Source: Ceratotherium simum simum
Taxonomy: Eukaryota > Chordata > Mammalia > Perissodactyla > Rhinocerotidae
Direction: 5' to 3'
NCBI RefSeq assembly: GCF_000283155.1
Contig: NW_004454170.1
Coordinates: 18,512,212 to 18,576,211, forward strand
DNA: 64,000 nt
The position numbers and the translations under genes were made by a program. The notes below the pieces were generated by a model that was not told where the DNA came from, did not search any database, and saw only the letters and a list, made by a program, of their open reading frames with translations. Within the stretch, counting starts at the first letter, position 1. Each line of letters starts with the position of its first letter. Positions 1-11,669 of the stretch are shown in pieces.

Positions 1-575
1 ACTTCTTTATCTATACAATGGAATACTATACAATATCTGTACAATGGAATACAGCCATAAAAAAGAAGGAAATCCTGCCATTCGCGACAACATGGATGGA
101 CCTGGAGGGCATTATGCTAAGTGAAGTAAGTCAGATAGAGAAAGAAAAATACTGTATGATCTCACTTATATGAGGAATCTAAAAAGAAAAACAAATTCAT
201 AGAAAAAGAGATCAGATTTATGGTTACCAGAGGTGGGGGGCTGCGGCGTGGGGGAATTGAATGAAGATGGTCAAAAGGTACAAACTTCCAGTTATAAGAT
301 AATTAAGTACTGGGGATGTAATGTACAACATGGTGACTGTGGTTAGCACTGATGAATGGTATATTCAAAAGTTGCTAAGAGAGTAGATCCTGAAAGTTCT
401 CATCATGAGGAAAAAAGAATTTTTTTTGTAACTATATGAGGTAATGGATGTCAGCTAAATTCATTGTGGTAATCATTTTACAATATATAAATGTCAAGTA
501 ATTATGCTGTATATCTTAAACTTGTACAGTGCTATATATCAGTTATATCTTAATAAAACTGAAAAAAAAAAAAAG
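1..575 (+). mobile_element. L1 LINE 3' end, truncated by window start
   Basis: Begins in the terminal part of an L1 ORF2 (the plus-strand text includes the typical ATGGATGGACCTGGAGGGC and GTGAAGTAAGTCAGA stretches), continues through a 3' UTR and ends in an A-rich tail at about 562-577. The reading frames are broken. The 5' portion lies outside the window. Confidence 0.85.
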
Positions 576-1475
576 AAATAAATTTCTATTTTAGCTGGCC
601 CATCTGAAAGCAGGAAGGAAAATATAGACAGCTTTATTAAAGAGACGTCCTTTCTGAAAGGCCAAAAATAATCATGCACCTTGCAGAATTGTCAAAGCTG
701 AATTTTCTGGTCCAATCTAAAGTTAATGTGAACAACAACAGGGATGCTAGACACAGAGGAACCGCAACTAAGGCCTGGGTGGAGCCAGAGAAATGGGAAG
801 AACATGGTCCCCCAAGTCGCTACTAGACAGACATGGGCAACTGTAAAACATAGTGCCCAGACTGCTAAAACCTACGGAACAGTGGCGTGCCAAGGGCAGG
901 GGTAGGGGGAACAGTTCATCCCAGGTGCACACAGTGAAGGGTTGCATTGTCTGTAGAGAATTCTAAAACATGAATACAAGTCTGTACTGGTTTGGAGCCA
1001 TCCAAGGTCACTTCTGCTGAAGTTCACACCTTTAACCCTGTGGAACTCCATGTTACTGCCTTTAAAAAGTAGATTTGACATTAACCAGGACAATATAGTG
1101 ATTGTAAAAGTCAAAGAAAGGGAACTTGAGTTACTCCAATTCAGGTGACTCTGTTTGACCTTTGGGAGTGTTGTTTGTACTTCAAGTTGAAAATAGTGCA
1201 ACCGAGACTAAACTGCAAGGTGTAATATTATTGTTGGTAAGTAGAAATTTTATTTCATACGTGAAACATTTTACTAATTTTTAACAATAATTTTTAAATT
1301 AAAATTTATTTTCCTTTCTTGATTGTTAATTATTTTAAAACTTAATAATGAACCAAGAAAATAAAATATTATATTTGTGTTATGATTTAGTAGTTGCCTA
1401 AATTGAACTTTTTGTAAACATTTCAGTTTTATTAATATTCACTTATTAGTTACTGGACAGTTATGTACGTAAAAT
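576..1475. other. Intergenic, nothing recognised
   Basis: AT-rich in its second half. A reverse-strand open frame at 872-1201 has no recognisable domain. No RNA gene or named repeat is seen. Confidence 0.6.
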
Positions 1476-1488
1476 ATTATTATATCAG

Positions 1489-1735
1489 GGGCTGGCCCGG
1501 TGGCATAGTAGTTAAGTTCACATGCTCTGCTTCGGCGGCCTGGGGTTCACAGGTTCGGATCCCGGGTGTGGACCTACACACTGCTTATCAAGCCATGCTG
1601 TGGCAGGCGTGCCACATATAAAGTAGAGGAAGATGGGCACAGATGTTAGCCCAGGGCCAATCTTCCTCGGCAAAAAGAGGAGGATTGGCAACAGATGTTA
1701 GCTTAGGGCTAATCTTCCTCACGAAGAGACAAAAA
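1489..1735 (+). mobile_element. ERE SINE, long-tail type
   Basis: Starts GGGGCTGGCCCGG, has a B box (GGTTCGGATCC) and then two copies of the GATGTTAGC tail module. It is flanked by a perfect 13-bp target duplication, ATTATTATATCAG, at 1476-1488 and 1736-1748. Confidence 0.93.
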
Positions 1736-2021
1736 ATTATTATATCAGACTGTAACCAAAGGATCAAAGTTCAAACTACTAGGTAAATATAAACACTATT
1801 GAATAAATATTATGCCTTTTTATTTTTTAGTACTGTAAATTTATTTTATTTTTATTTTATCTTTTTCACTGGCATGATTATATACATGAAGTTCAATAAA
1901 AGAAAATTTTCACTGTCCGCAATTCTATTTTGGACATTATTATTATTTGTTTCATTTCATAAGTATTAGCAAAAATAATTTCATTGTATAAAGGAGGTGA
2001 GTGTTTAAAATGATGTCTTCT

Positions 2022-2258
2022 CGGGCCGGCCCCGTGGCTTGGTGGTTAAGTGCGTGCACTCCGCTGCTGGCGGCCCGGGTTCGGATCCCGGGCACGCACT
2101 GATGCACCACTTCTCTGGCCATGCTGAGGCCGGGTCCCACATACAGCAACTAGAAGGATGTGCAGCTATGACATACAACTATCTACTGGGGCTGTGGGGG
2201 GAAAATAAATAAATAAAATTATTAAAAAAAAAAAAGAATTGTTTAAAAATAAATAAAT
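2022..2258 (+). mobile_element. ERE SINE, short type
   Basis: tRNA-like head (GGCCGGCCCCGTGGCTTGG, B box GGTTCGGATCC) and the CTAGAAGGATGTGCAGCTATG body, ending in (AAAT)n and A-rich sequence. A perfect 15-bp target duplication, AAAATGATGTCTTCT, lies at 2007-2021 and 2259-2273. There is no GATGTTAGC tail module. Confidence 0.93.
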
Positions 2259-2273
2259 AAAATGATGTCTTCT

Positions 2274-4604
2274 GGACATCAAATATAGTTGGGCATCAAA
2301 TGAGTTGATAATATGGAAGCTCAGGGTTGGGTACTAGTTTATTATACTATTTCCCCTCTCTGTCTCTGTTTCTTTCTGTCTCTCTCTGCCTGTCTCTATC
2401 TATACATGTATATAAAATTTTTAGTAATAAAAAGTTTAAAAAATTATAAAGAACAAGTGCAAGATATCAAATGACTGTATCTGGAAGGATTAGACTGTCA
2501 GGATTGCAAAGGGGGCCAGCAGTGGGATGAAACGGTAAACAGAGGTTGGACCTAAGGAAATTCCTGGCATCAATGTGCCTGCTTCAGCACAGTGAGTATG
2601 ACGTTAGCTGCATTCAAAGATTCGGGGATAGAGCAGACTCAGGGAAATTCATAATTGTCAATACAACTCAAAATGGCAAAAAGTAGCTCTCAGATCTTTA
2701 TTACTACTGTGCATACTCTTGGGGTTCTGGGGACCCCAGGATGGACAAATCTAGAATAGACAATACATATATCATTATTTTCTTTTGTGGACTATGCCCA
2801 AGGAGTTAATTAGGGTAAAGGGGGTAATTGAGGTCCAATAAGCGAGGCCCACCAATAACATCAGGAACTAAAGAATTCTGGTGGTAAATGATCTTCCTCT
2901 GAGCCTGCTTCAATTTATAAGATCCTTTATAGCACAGGAGCTATCAGATCCCAGTAGAATTCCTGGATCCCTAAAATAAAGAACAAAAGGCCCAGGGCCT
3001 GTAGAGCTCAGAGCAAAGGCAGTCCAGGCGACAGTGGTGATTTCTGCTTCCTTGCTCCCTCGCCCTGTAGCCATGCCGTGTATGGTAATTTCCAACAACT
3101 TGCATTTATTTGTAGGGCTGTTTGCTAAATTCAGGGTTTTCCACTGAGATCGATAGAAGTGCAGTTGTTTTGTTGAGAAAATGAGCTCTTCGTTAATGGA
3201 TTTCAATTTAGTGTGTTTCTGAGTTGCTTCCTTACAACTAACTTTCTAATGTTATCTTTTTTGACGTCATGGTAATCTTTCCTCCACATCACCCCCACTG
3301 GGAAAGCTGTTGGGTAGCACTTTTACTAAAAGTTAGGGTGGTGGTGGGAGAGAAGCAAAATTACACCACAGCCCAGCAAACTCCTTAGAATTGAACAGCA
3401 GCTACTTCTGTTCTAAGGTCGCCGGTCAGCCCTTTGACTGAGGCTCTCGCCCTGGCCACATTGCCTCTGCAGGGCCCTGGCGTCGCCTTACTGCTTAGAC
3501 TTTCCCCTGTATCTCTATCTCTTCCCTCTCTTTCCTGTATTCCCCACCAGTTAGCACTCTTGTACTGAATCATAGAACTTTAGAGGCTAAAAAGGGCTTT
3601 ACAGCTAATTTAATCCAACCTTCTCAGTTAACAGATGAAGAAACAGAAGTCCTATAAGGTTGAGCAATTGGCCTGCGATACATCAGCCAGGCCACGGCAA
3701 TGCTGGGCCTAAAAATGAGGCTTGCCTCCTCATCTAGGACTCTTGCACCAAACTATGCTGTTGCCATGGTTCTGAAGCTAGCAAGTCAGACCGATTTGAG
3801 GTGCTTACGGACGGATGAATGCACAGCATCAAACAATAGCTCTCTCGATGAAAAGAAAAGCTGGCTGGTAATTGAAACCTGTGAACCACAAGCAGGGAGA
3901 GAAGCAAAAGGCTCCGCAGGCTGCTGCCCTGTCTGGGAGCAGGCGGCTGCAGGAGGTGTGGAGAGTGGGTGGACAGAGACTGGGTGAGGCCCTGGCTCCA
4001 CTGTGTCCCAGATGGATCATGTGGGAAACCCTTTGGTTGCATGACACTGTTGTAGGCACCCTGTGGATTTTACATCACCCAAAGCTATAAATGGTTTTGC
4101 ATTAAGAAAAAAAAAGAATTACAGGTCTCCCACAGCCCACAAAAATATGCTCCACCCAAAAAGAAGCCCATAATTTGGCTGCATCCAGCTGGGTTAAACA
4201 AAATTGGAGCCAAGGTTGCCCCGTATTGTCCTGAGATGTGGCCTAGCATTAGCAGAAATGAAAGAAATGTAAAATTACCCACAATGGGCTAAATTTTCTC
4301 CATGGGGAAAGCTCTCATAGTTACACAGCAAGACCTTGGCGTCAGCCAGGTAAGGTCTACCAGCTGCATGAAAATCACTTCTAAGCTATTATTTATAATT
4401 TTATAGCATCTCACATTTGCAAATTGCCTAGCAAGGAATTGAGGCAATTTCTTATAACAATTCTGAGTGGGAGGTTGAGGATTTTAACCCTCCTTTTACT
4501 AAGACAAAAAGATATTGAGACAAATAATATGCATCAACCATGAAGATACCTGGATAGCCTATTTATTTGGCCCTGGCCTGTGGTCTGTGACTTGGCCCAC
4601 TTTA
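2274..4604. other. Intergenic with minor old repeats
   Basis: Contains a pyrimidine-rich tract at about 2352-2402 and a decayed MIR-like fragment at about 3590-3735 (TTAACAGATGAAGAAACAGA core). Short overlapping open frames on both strands at 3700-4090 have no recognisable homology. No gene is supported. Confidence 0.6.
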
Positions 4605-4706
4605 GGGTGACCAAATGTCCTACTTTGCCTGGGATGGAGGGGTTTCCTGGGCCTGTCAGTGCTAAAACCAGGACAGTCCTGGGCAAACCAAGGCAGTTGG
4701 TCACCC
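4605..4706. mobile_element. Short inverted-repeat element (MITE-like)
   Basis: About 102 bp bounded by GGGTGACCAA (4605-4614) and its inverted copy TTGGTCACCC (4697-4706). The interior has opposed sequence related to CAGGACAGTCCTGGG. It resembles a known ancient mammalian DNA-transposon derivative, but I cannot name the family. Confidence 0.6.
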
Positions 4707-6764
4707 CACACGCTGAATGATGTTGCCCGTGCGTGGGGCTAATTCCTGGCCATTTCTATCCACCTATTTTAAATGAAGATGGCTCTATTTTTTTTAAATC
4801 CTAATCTGTTTTGTCTTGCTGTGTTTCAGAAGGCAGAGCCCCAAACTGAATTTTTGTTGCCTTCTCATGTTAGAATCCCTTAAAGTAGTATTTACTAGCT
4901 GATCGTTTGGTATCGCTCCATTTAGGGAATTCGGATGCCTACTGCTGAGCTGAAATGCTTTTGCTGTTGTGGGTCCAAATGGTGGCTTAAAACAAAACAC
5001 GAGTAAGAGAATATGATTTTATTTTTATATTAAGTAATCCAGTTCGGACACCACTCTCTCTCTCCCTAAACACCAAGGTCACACTTTATATCTGGGATAT
5101 TTTCTTTGATAGGAGAACATTTAAACTTATAAAATTCAGATGGCCACCAGGACAGATATAAAGAAACGATTTACCTCTGGCTAAGAAACTCTTGAGTCAA
5201 AATCAGGCCCAACTAGAATCACAGACTATTTTATGTCATAAATTGGATAAAGCTTTCATTAGCATCACAAGACTAAACATCCAGAAAGGTCTAAGTGAGG
5301 CAATATAACCACTGGCAGGGCCTATTAATGCGAGGCCTCTGGAGACAGGTCGGTGGGCAAGGGGTCTCCAAACACATTGTGAGTAACAGTGACAACGAAT
5401 GGCACGTTAGTCTTTATCTGCAGAGTTCTATTATTAATACATCCCATTGCCCCCTGGGGGAGATAGCATGACCTATTTAAAGAAGGTTGGGTGGAATAGA
5501 GAGTACAAAGAAGGAATCACACAGATGCAGAACCGGACTGAGGGTCAGGCCAGACAGACAGCTACATTAGGTGCCAGTTTCTAAAGAGTATTTTCAAGAA
5601 TAAAGTAGAAGTATGCATGGGCCCAGGTAAGTTCAACACAAGACTCCACAGATAACTGGTAAAATGTCATAGCAGCCTTACTCCAGTGAAGTAGACCATG
5701 TCTTCCAGTGAAAATAAAACGACACTCTTCCCCCATGTCACCCGCCCCCAGTCAGCACTAAGTCAATTTGAAAGGCACTGAATTCTTAACCCACCTGGGA
5801 TCTCTGTACTTCTTGGTCTGCCCTACAGAAAGGCCTAGAGTATTTCTCATGCCAAGAACATGCTGGTCCAAAGAATGCCCTGCCTCCACCTCTGATACCA
5901 GGTTGTCTCTAGAGAAATGATTATTCTCCAACACATTCAGGTGTAAATGGTAGGGATTAACACTGTGGGCTGTGAGGAAGGTACTTATAAGTTATGACAG
6001 CCTATCCTATGTTAGAAGTGACCTCGGATCACCCTGAGGCATCTTATTTTCTCTCTTGCATGCTCCTTGCATGGTCCCTGCCTGCTTAGCCAGGTGTAGT
6101 TGTGTACATATGTTACCCTGGGGAGAAGGGAAAAATGGGTCTTTTTGTAATCTGCGAGAGCCCATCAAGATGCTACTTTATCTTAAGGATCTTTTGGTCT
6201 TGGCACAGAGCCCAGGTCACCAGCCCCAAATCCTCCTTTTGTCCTGGTGAGTTTCCCTTTCGGGGCACTCTGTCCACAGGTGGATTTCTTCATCCTTACC
6301 TCAGCTGGTCCAAAAGTATTGTCTGAGGCCTGGCTTTGACAAACCACAAGAGCTTCCATTGCCCTGGAACCTTGACTATGCTCTGGTTATCATATGGCCC
6401 AGACAGGAAGGCCCTCAGGACGTAGCTGCCCTGGCTGGGCACCAAGAGTGTGAACTTGCCTTGGAGCCGGGGTCCATTGCACCATGGATCCAAACCAGCA
6501 AGGACACCACTGCAGAGTAGACAAGCTCTGTTGGATGGCACAATGCCAGCTTTTGAAAGCCGTGATTGGCCTGCTTGGGCCATTTGCCTACCTCTGAATT
6601 AATGACAATGGTTAGAACGATGATATACTTGGATTGGTCAGCTTGGGTCAGCATATTCCCCAGTGAAGCCAGGAGAGGGATGGGGCACTGTGATTGACAG
6701 CCTCACCAGGACCTGAGGGGTTACAGAAGGTTAAGTTCCCAAAGAAATTAAGGAATATGGTATC
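4707..6764. other. Intergenic, unique or unclassified
   Basis: No SINE or L1 that I can name. Open frames on both strands at 6056-6654 are short and lack recognisable domains; this portion may be an old degraded repeat. No RNA gene is seen. Confidence 0.55.
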
Positions 6765-6777
6765 AAAACAAAAGGGG

Positions 6778-7091
6778 CGGGCCAGCCCCGTGGCTTAGCC
6801 GTTAAGTGCATGTGCTCCGCTACTGGCGGCCCGGGTTCGGATCCTGGGCGCGCACCAACGCACTGCTTGTCCGGCCGTGCTGAGGCAGCGTCCCACGTAC
6901 TAGAAGGATGTGCAACTATGACATACAAGTATCTACTGGGGCCTTGGGGAGAAAAAGGGGGAAAAAAAAAAGGAGGAGGATTGGCAATAGATGTTAGCTC
7001 AGGGCCAGTCTTCCTCAGCAAAAAGAGGAGGATTGGCGTGGATGTTAGCTCAGGGCTGATCTTCCTCACAACAACAACAACAACAGCAACG
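6778..7091 (+). mobile_element. ERE SINE, hybrid type (short body plus two tail modules)
   Basis: Head GGGCCAGCCCCGTGGCTTAG, B box GGTTCGGATCC, CTAGAAGGATGTGCAACTATG body, then two GATGTTAGCTCAGGGC modules and a (CAA)n-rich tail. A perfect 13-bp target duplication, AAAACAAAAGGGG, lies at 6765-6777 and 7092-7104. The frame at 6810-7214 is a read-through of this SINE. Confidence 0.93.
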
Positions 7092-7104
7092 AAAACAAAA
7101 GGGG

Positions 7105-9304
7105 AACTGCCATTTCTGGGTGATCTCCTATTCTTTCAATGCTTGCTCAGTGCCTACACAAGTCCAGTGTTTTTACAACTTCTTGCAGGAAATGCAAAAT
7201 CGACAAAGAGATGATATGTTTCCCCCTGCTCCACGTAAAAGATTAATATGATTTTGCTACAACCCACTTGCAACATTACTCTATTGACCTGCTAGTGGGA
7301 ACACAACCTAGCTTTTCTTTAAAAATACAGTTGAGTCAGAAAATAATATAATGGACTAAAATAGAAAGGAAATTAAATTCCTTTATACTTTGCAAAATCA
7401 GGTGATTGATGGAAAGACATCTGAATAAAATAGGTTAAAAAACCGGCATCACTCCCACTACACACAAAGGTATCTTTTTCCAGGGGGCCAGGTGCAGTCA
7501 CTATTTTATTAATTTTCATAAAACTCGAGAGTGGGAAGAGGCAAATACAGAGGTATGGTATTCTCTCTTTCTCTCTCTCTCTCAATCCATTTCAGAAATT
7601 CAAGAACTGAGACTTGGTAAAGGAAAGTGATCAGGCCAAGGTGGCACCCAAGGAGTGTCTTTGGCTGCTATAGACATGTTCAGCATCTGACATTTTTTGA
7701 AGGGGATCTGGGAGAGAAGAGACATCACTGATGCCTGAGTCACTAATGAAATATATGTCCTCTCACACAGCCTCCTTTAGCATTCATCCGAGTGTTTTCT
7801 GAGGGTAGGCAAGGCTGCACCCTCTCCATCCACTCCCATCTGTTCAGTAGATTTAGGTAAACAGTGCTCAGCAACGTTGTAAGGCAGGCAATTTAAGTTC
7901 ATCTTCATCCTCCCAATGCCCAGGGCCCTCTGTGGTCTGCCGGTTTTCATCAGCAAGGGAGGGAAGAATGTGATCTTGGTCCTTTCACATTAGGGTGAAT
8001 GAGCTGCAGTCATAACCTAAGAATGTTAACATTGTAAACTTAACTCTAAATGGTAAATAAAAGACCCTGCCCCTTTTAAATAGAATTTTAGGTAAAGAGG
8101 AGCAGAGATAGTCCATCCCAAGCCTTCCAGAATCACACCAATGCTTATTCCTAAAAGCATTGTGAAGAGAATCTTGTCGTTTGGGGGCATGTGGAATCTA
8201 GGGAAAACAGTCATTCCTATTTTTCACTCTCTACAAGTTTTCTCTGTTTCCAGAGGAAAGAAGGCCAGGGACTAGATTAGTCCAGCTCTGCTGGAAAGAG
8301 GCTGGCTCATCCCAAGGAAAGGCTGGGGGCAAAACGGCTTGGATGCCACCCCACAGGAAGACGTGGTATACTGTAGTCACTCTCTCTGTTGGATTTCTCA
8401 CCTCTTTCCCCAATCCTTGCCACGGCGCTGGTCTCAGTTTGCTACGCTTCTCTCCCCCAGACTCCAGGGAGCTAGAATTCCCTCACCCAAACCTCTTACC
8501 ACCCCTGCCGGTGTTTTCCCCTCTGGTCCAGGTCTCAACCATCCCTCACTGCATCCATTACTATCAGCTGCTTACTATGTGAGGTCTTAGCCTCACAGCC
8601 TTGCTTCCACTGTTGAAAATTTAAATTTAAAGACTATCAGTCAGCAACTTTTTTTTGCACAAGAGTCAATTCATTCAAGTAGAGACGCTAATATAAATAA
8701 ACCACCATATTCTCATCACCTATATTCAATAATTATCAAGTTTTTGCCATATTCACTTGATCTATCCTCCCTTTTTTATTTTTTTATTTGCCGAAGTACT
8801 TTAAAGCAAATCCCAGACATCATATTATTTCACCTCTGAATCTCTCAAAATATTGACTTAAAAAAAATATAACCACAATACCATTATCACACCTAACCAA
8901 AATTAACCACAGTACTTTGGTATTGTGAATACCAGTCTGTAATCAAGTTTTCCTTATTGTCTCCAAAGTGTCTTTTTATAGTTGGTTTGTTTGAATCAGG
9001 ACCCAAAACAAGTTCCCCACATTACATTTGGTTATCATTTAAGCATTTAAAATTAATTTCCCCATTCATGAGTAGTTTTGTTTTGAGCTAGTTTTTAAAA
9101 AGCAACCTAAATAGCATGGCTCGGTGGTATCTGATTTTAATGCTTAGAGTTGTTTTTTGTTGTTGTTATTGTTGTTTGTTTTCTTTTTTGTCACTGAGAT
9201 GAGACCTGGTGGTGTGTGTGCGGTGGGGGTGCAGGGGGTGTTAAGATACTGGCATCTGAGCAGGCAAATGGCACTGGATTCATCCGCAGACCAGAGACAA
9301 AAAT
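7105..9304. other. Intergenic, mostly unclassified
   Basis: Contains a CT-rich simple repeat (7561-7583) and a TTG-rich stretch near 9148-9180. No gene is supported; overlapping plus-strand frames at 8339-8590 have no recognisable domain. Confidence 0.55.
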
Positions 9305-9400
9305 AATAATTATAGCTAGCACTATTCAAAGCTGAATATGTGCCAGCCATTGTTCTAAGTGCTTTACATGTAATTATCTCATTTTTAAAAGGTAACTGCA
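9305..9400 (+). mobile_element. MIR SINE fragment
   Basis: Carries the MIR core order: ATGTGCCAGCCATTGTTCTA followed by AGTGCTTTACATGTAATTA and an ATCTCATTT stretch. Ends are eroded and no target duplication is visible. Confidence 0.8.
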
Positions 9401-10323
9401 TTGGGAGATTTTAGGGTGCTGGCGAAACAGGAAGAAAGCGCTGCTTTTTTCAGTTGGGGGAAGGTTATGTAAATGGAGCCTGTGAGTGTGTCAGGTGAGA
9501 GAGCAAAGGTGGATGCAAAATACTCTGAACACTGGCTGAATTTTCTTCTCCACTCTCAAACATAAAATCAGGTAAAGGGAGCGTTTTTGCTGCCACAAAA
9601 CATCCTCAGGAGGTCTCAGGAGGGGAGAAGAGGACCGGTGACCCTTTAATCCTTTGTCCTGGACAGGTCTATTTCTTTCTCTCACCCATCCCCATCCTGT
9701 ATCTTAAGTCATATGTGCATGGTCCCAAAATGCCACACCCCTGGCGGCAGCCTCTGTGACTCATCACCCGTGGTGGTGGCAGAGGCTGGCTGGAATTACT
9801 GAGCTTGGGGAGGCTTTCTCAACGCTCCTGGGAGTAAGTGGGATTATTATTCATTGACTATCATAATTTTGGTTTCCTATCCCTGAAATGGGACCACAGG
9901 CCATATTGCAAAACTGGGAGGGCCATGTGTTGATAAATACTGCTTTCTACACTTAAGGTGCTCTGGAGTCTGACCTTAAAAAATGAGGATACAGTGCAGC
10001 TGAAGTTGCTGTTTAAGGACTCCAGGAGGTGGAAGCGCCATGGGAGATGGGCCTAAGCATAGGGAAACCTCCGGGCTTGAGGTGAGCCAGGGTCAGGGGT
10101 TCTCAGGGGACCTGACTATTGGGACACTGTGAAGATACAATCAGGGGCAGGCGAAGTTTGGCGCTGGGGAAAGCTGGGGCTGGACATTAGAATCTAGTCC
10201 ACGAAACCAAAGTAGAGTTGAGGCAATCGAAGGTCAGGTACCTGCTTACATGAGCATCCCGTGTATATAATCCCAGGGTACGGCTGAGAACTAAGCTGGC
10301 AGAAGATGTGAAGATGAGGCATA
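9401..10323. other. Intergenic, nothing recognised
   Basis: Unique-looking sequence of mixed composition. No gene, RNA or repeat is supported. Confidence 0.55.
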
Positions 10324-10566
10324 GGGGCCGGCCCAGTGGTGTAGAGGTTAAGTTTGTGCCCAGGGTTCGCAGGTTCGGAGCCTGGGCGTGGACCTACGCG
10401 ATGCTCATCAAGCCATGCTGTGGTGGCATCTCACGAACGAAAAAAACATAGAGGAAGATGGGCACACATGTTAGCTCAGTGATAATCTTCCTCAAGCAAA
10501 AAGAGGAAGATTGGCAACAGATGTTGTCTCAGGGCCAATCTTCCTGACACACACACACAAAAAAAT
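10324..10566 (+). mobile_element. ERE SINE, long-tail type
   Basis: Starts GGGGCCGGCCCAGTGGTG, has a partly deleted head, B box GGTTCGGAGCC, AGCCATGCTGTGGTGG, two tail modules and a short (AC)n plus A-rich end. Flanks AGATGAGGCA and TGATGAAGCA look like a diverged target duplication. Confidence 0.88.
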
Positions 10567-11660
10567 GATGAAGCAAAAAACCAGGTTGGCAGCCATCAGC
10601 ATAGAGCAGCTCCTCGGAGTAAAATTCTCTTCCATCTGGCCTCTGTTGAAGACCAGAGGACGTGAGACCATAGCAGGCCTACACCTGCCTTAAAGGCTCT
10701 CTAATCCAGTGTTTCCCCGTAGGACTGCCCTTGTGGGTGGGCAATCCTGGACCTTTCCCAGCCCACCTTCTCTTGCTGGAAGTGTCCACAAAGAGCTGAA
10801 CGTTGCTATGTGGCAAGTGGGTAAATATAAGGGAAGAATTGCTTCACTTGGACAGTCCTTGGCCATGTTTATTAACTAAGAAATAAAACAGGGAATCACG
10901 GTTCATGCAAAATGGTTGGGTATAAGCTTCGACCACTTATTGCAGCCCTAGTTACTCTACCCGTTTGAACCCTGGAGAAAATACATCTTTAATATCCAAA
11001 AATGTCATTATCTTATTTTCTGCCTTAGGGACACAAATCTATATAGAGATCTACCACAAAAATAAATAGAAATTTAAATCAAGTGGGCTTGCACACCTAA
11101 TGACCCCCTTCGGTACTAGAAATGTTTAATGATAGTTTAGTTTATGGAAACTCCAGAGACCAGGTTCCAAACAGTCTCAACTGGGAAACCCAAGTCTTTT
11201 TCTTTTGGAAATTCTCAATGATATGTTTTCAAAGCAGCTGATAAAACAGTTAATTATAGTGAGGTGTTTGGCTCCTCTGTAACATACACTTTCTCTTAGT
11301 CTATGATTGGAGCTTTTTGTTATGTACCCTGAGTAGGGCTAGCTAATGCTACCATATTTTTTTTTTTCCTTTGGGGAGAGCCTCCTTAAATTACCACATA
11401 GGTAGAACTTCAGATAAAAATGCACAACCTAGCATGAGAGCATTGAATTGATTTTCACCAGAAGTCTGAAGAGCTAAGTTCCACACTACCTCCATTTTTC
11501 CAAAGCCAGGATCTTCTTTCTGTGGTGGAAGTCTCTTGGACTGAGCGTGGGGAGCCTTCAGCCGGTCAAGGAAAGAAACCTCCCTTTTGGATATGTGGAC
11601 TATAAAGAAAGAAGCCTTGAAAGGACTAAGAACTCTGACATCTCCCTTGATTTGAAATGA
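10567..11660. other. Intergenic, nothing recognised
   Basis: No gene or named repeat is visible. There is a T-rich tract near 11358-11370. Confidence 0.55.
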
Positions 11661-11669
11661 GCAGAATCA

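Noticed and set aside
6810..7214. 134-codon open frame and its antisense partner
   Set aside because: They cover an ERE SINE with target duplications. Similar frames recur in most ERE copies.
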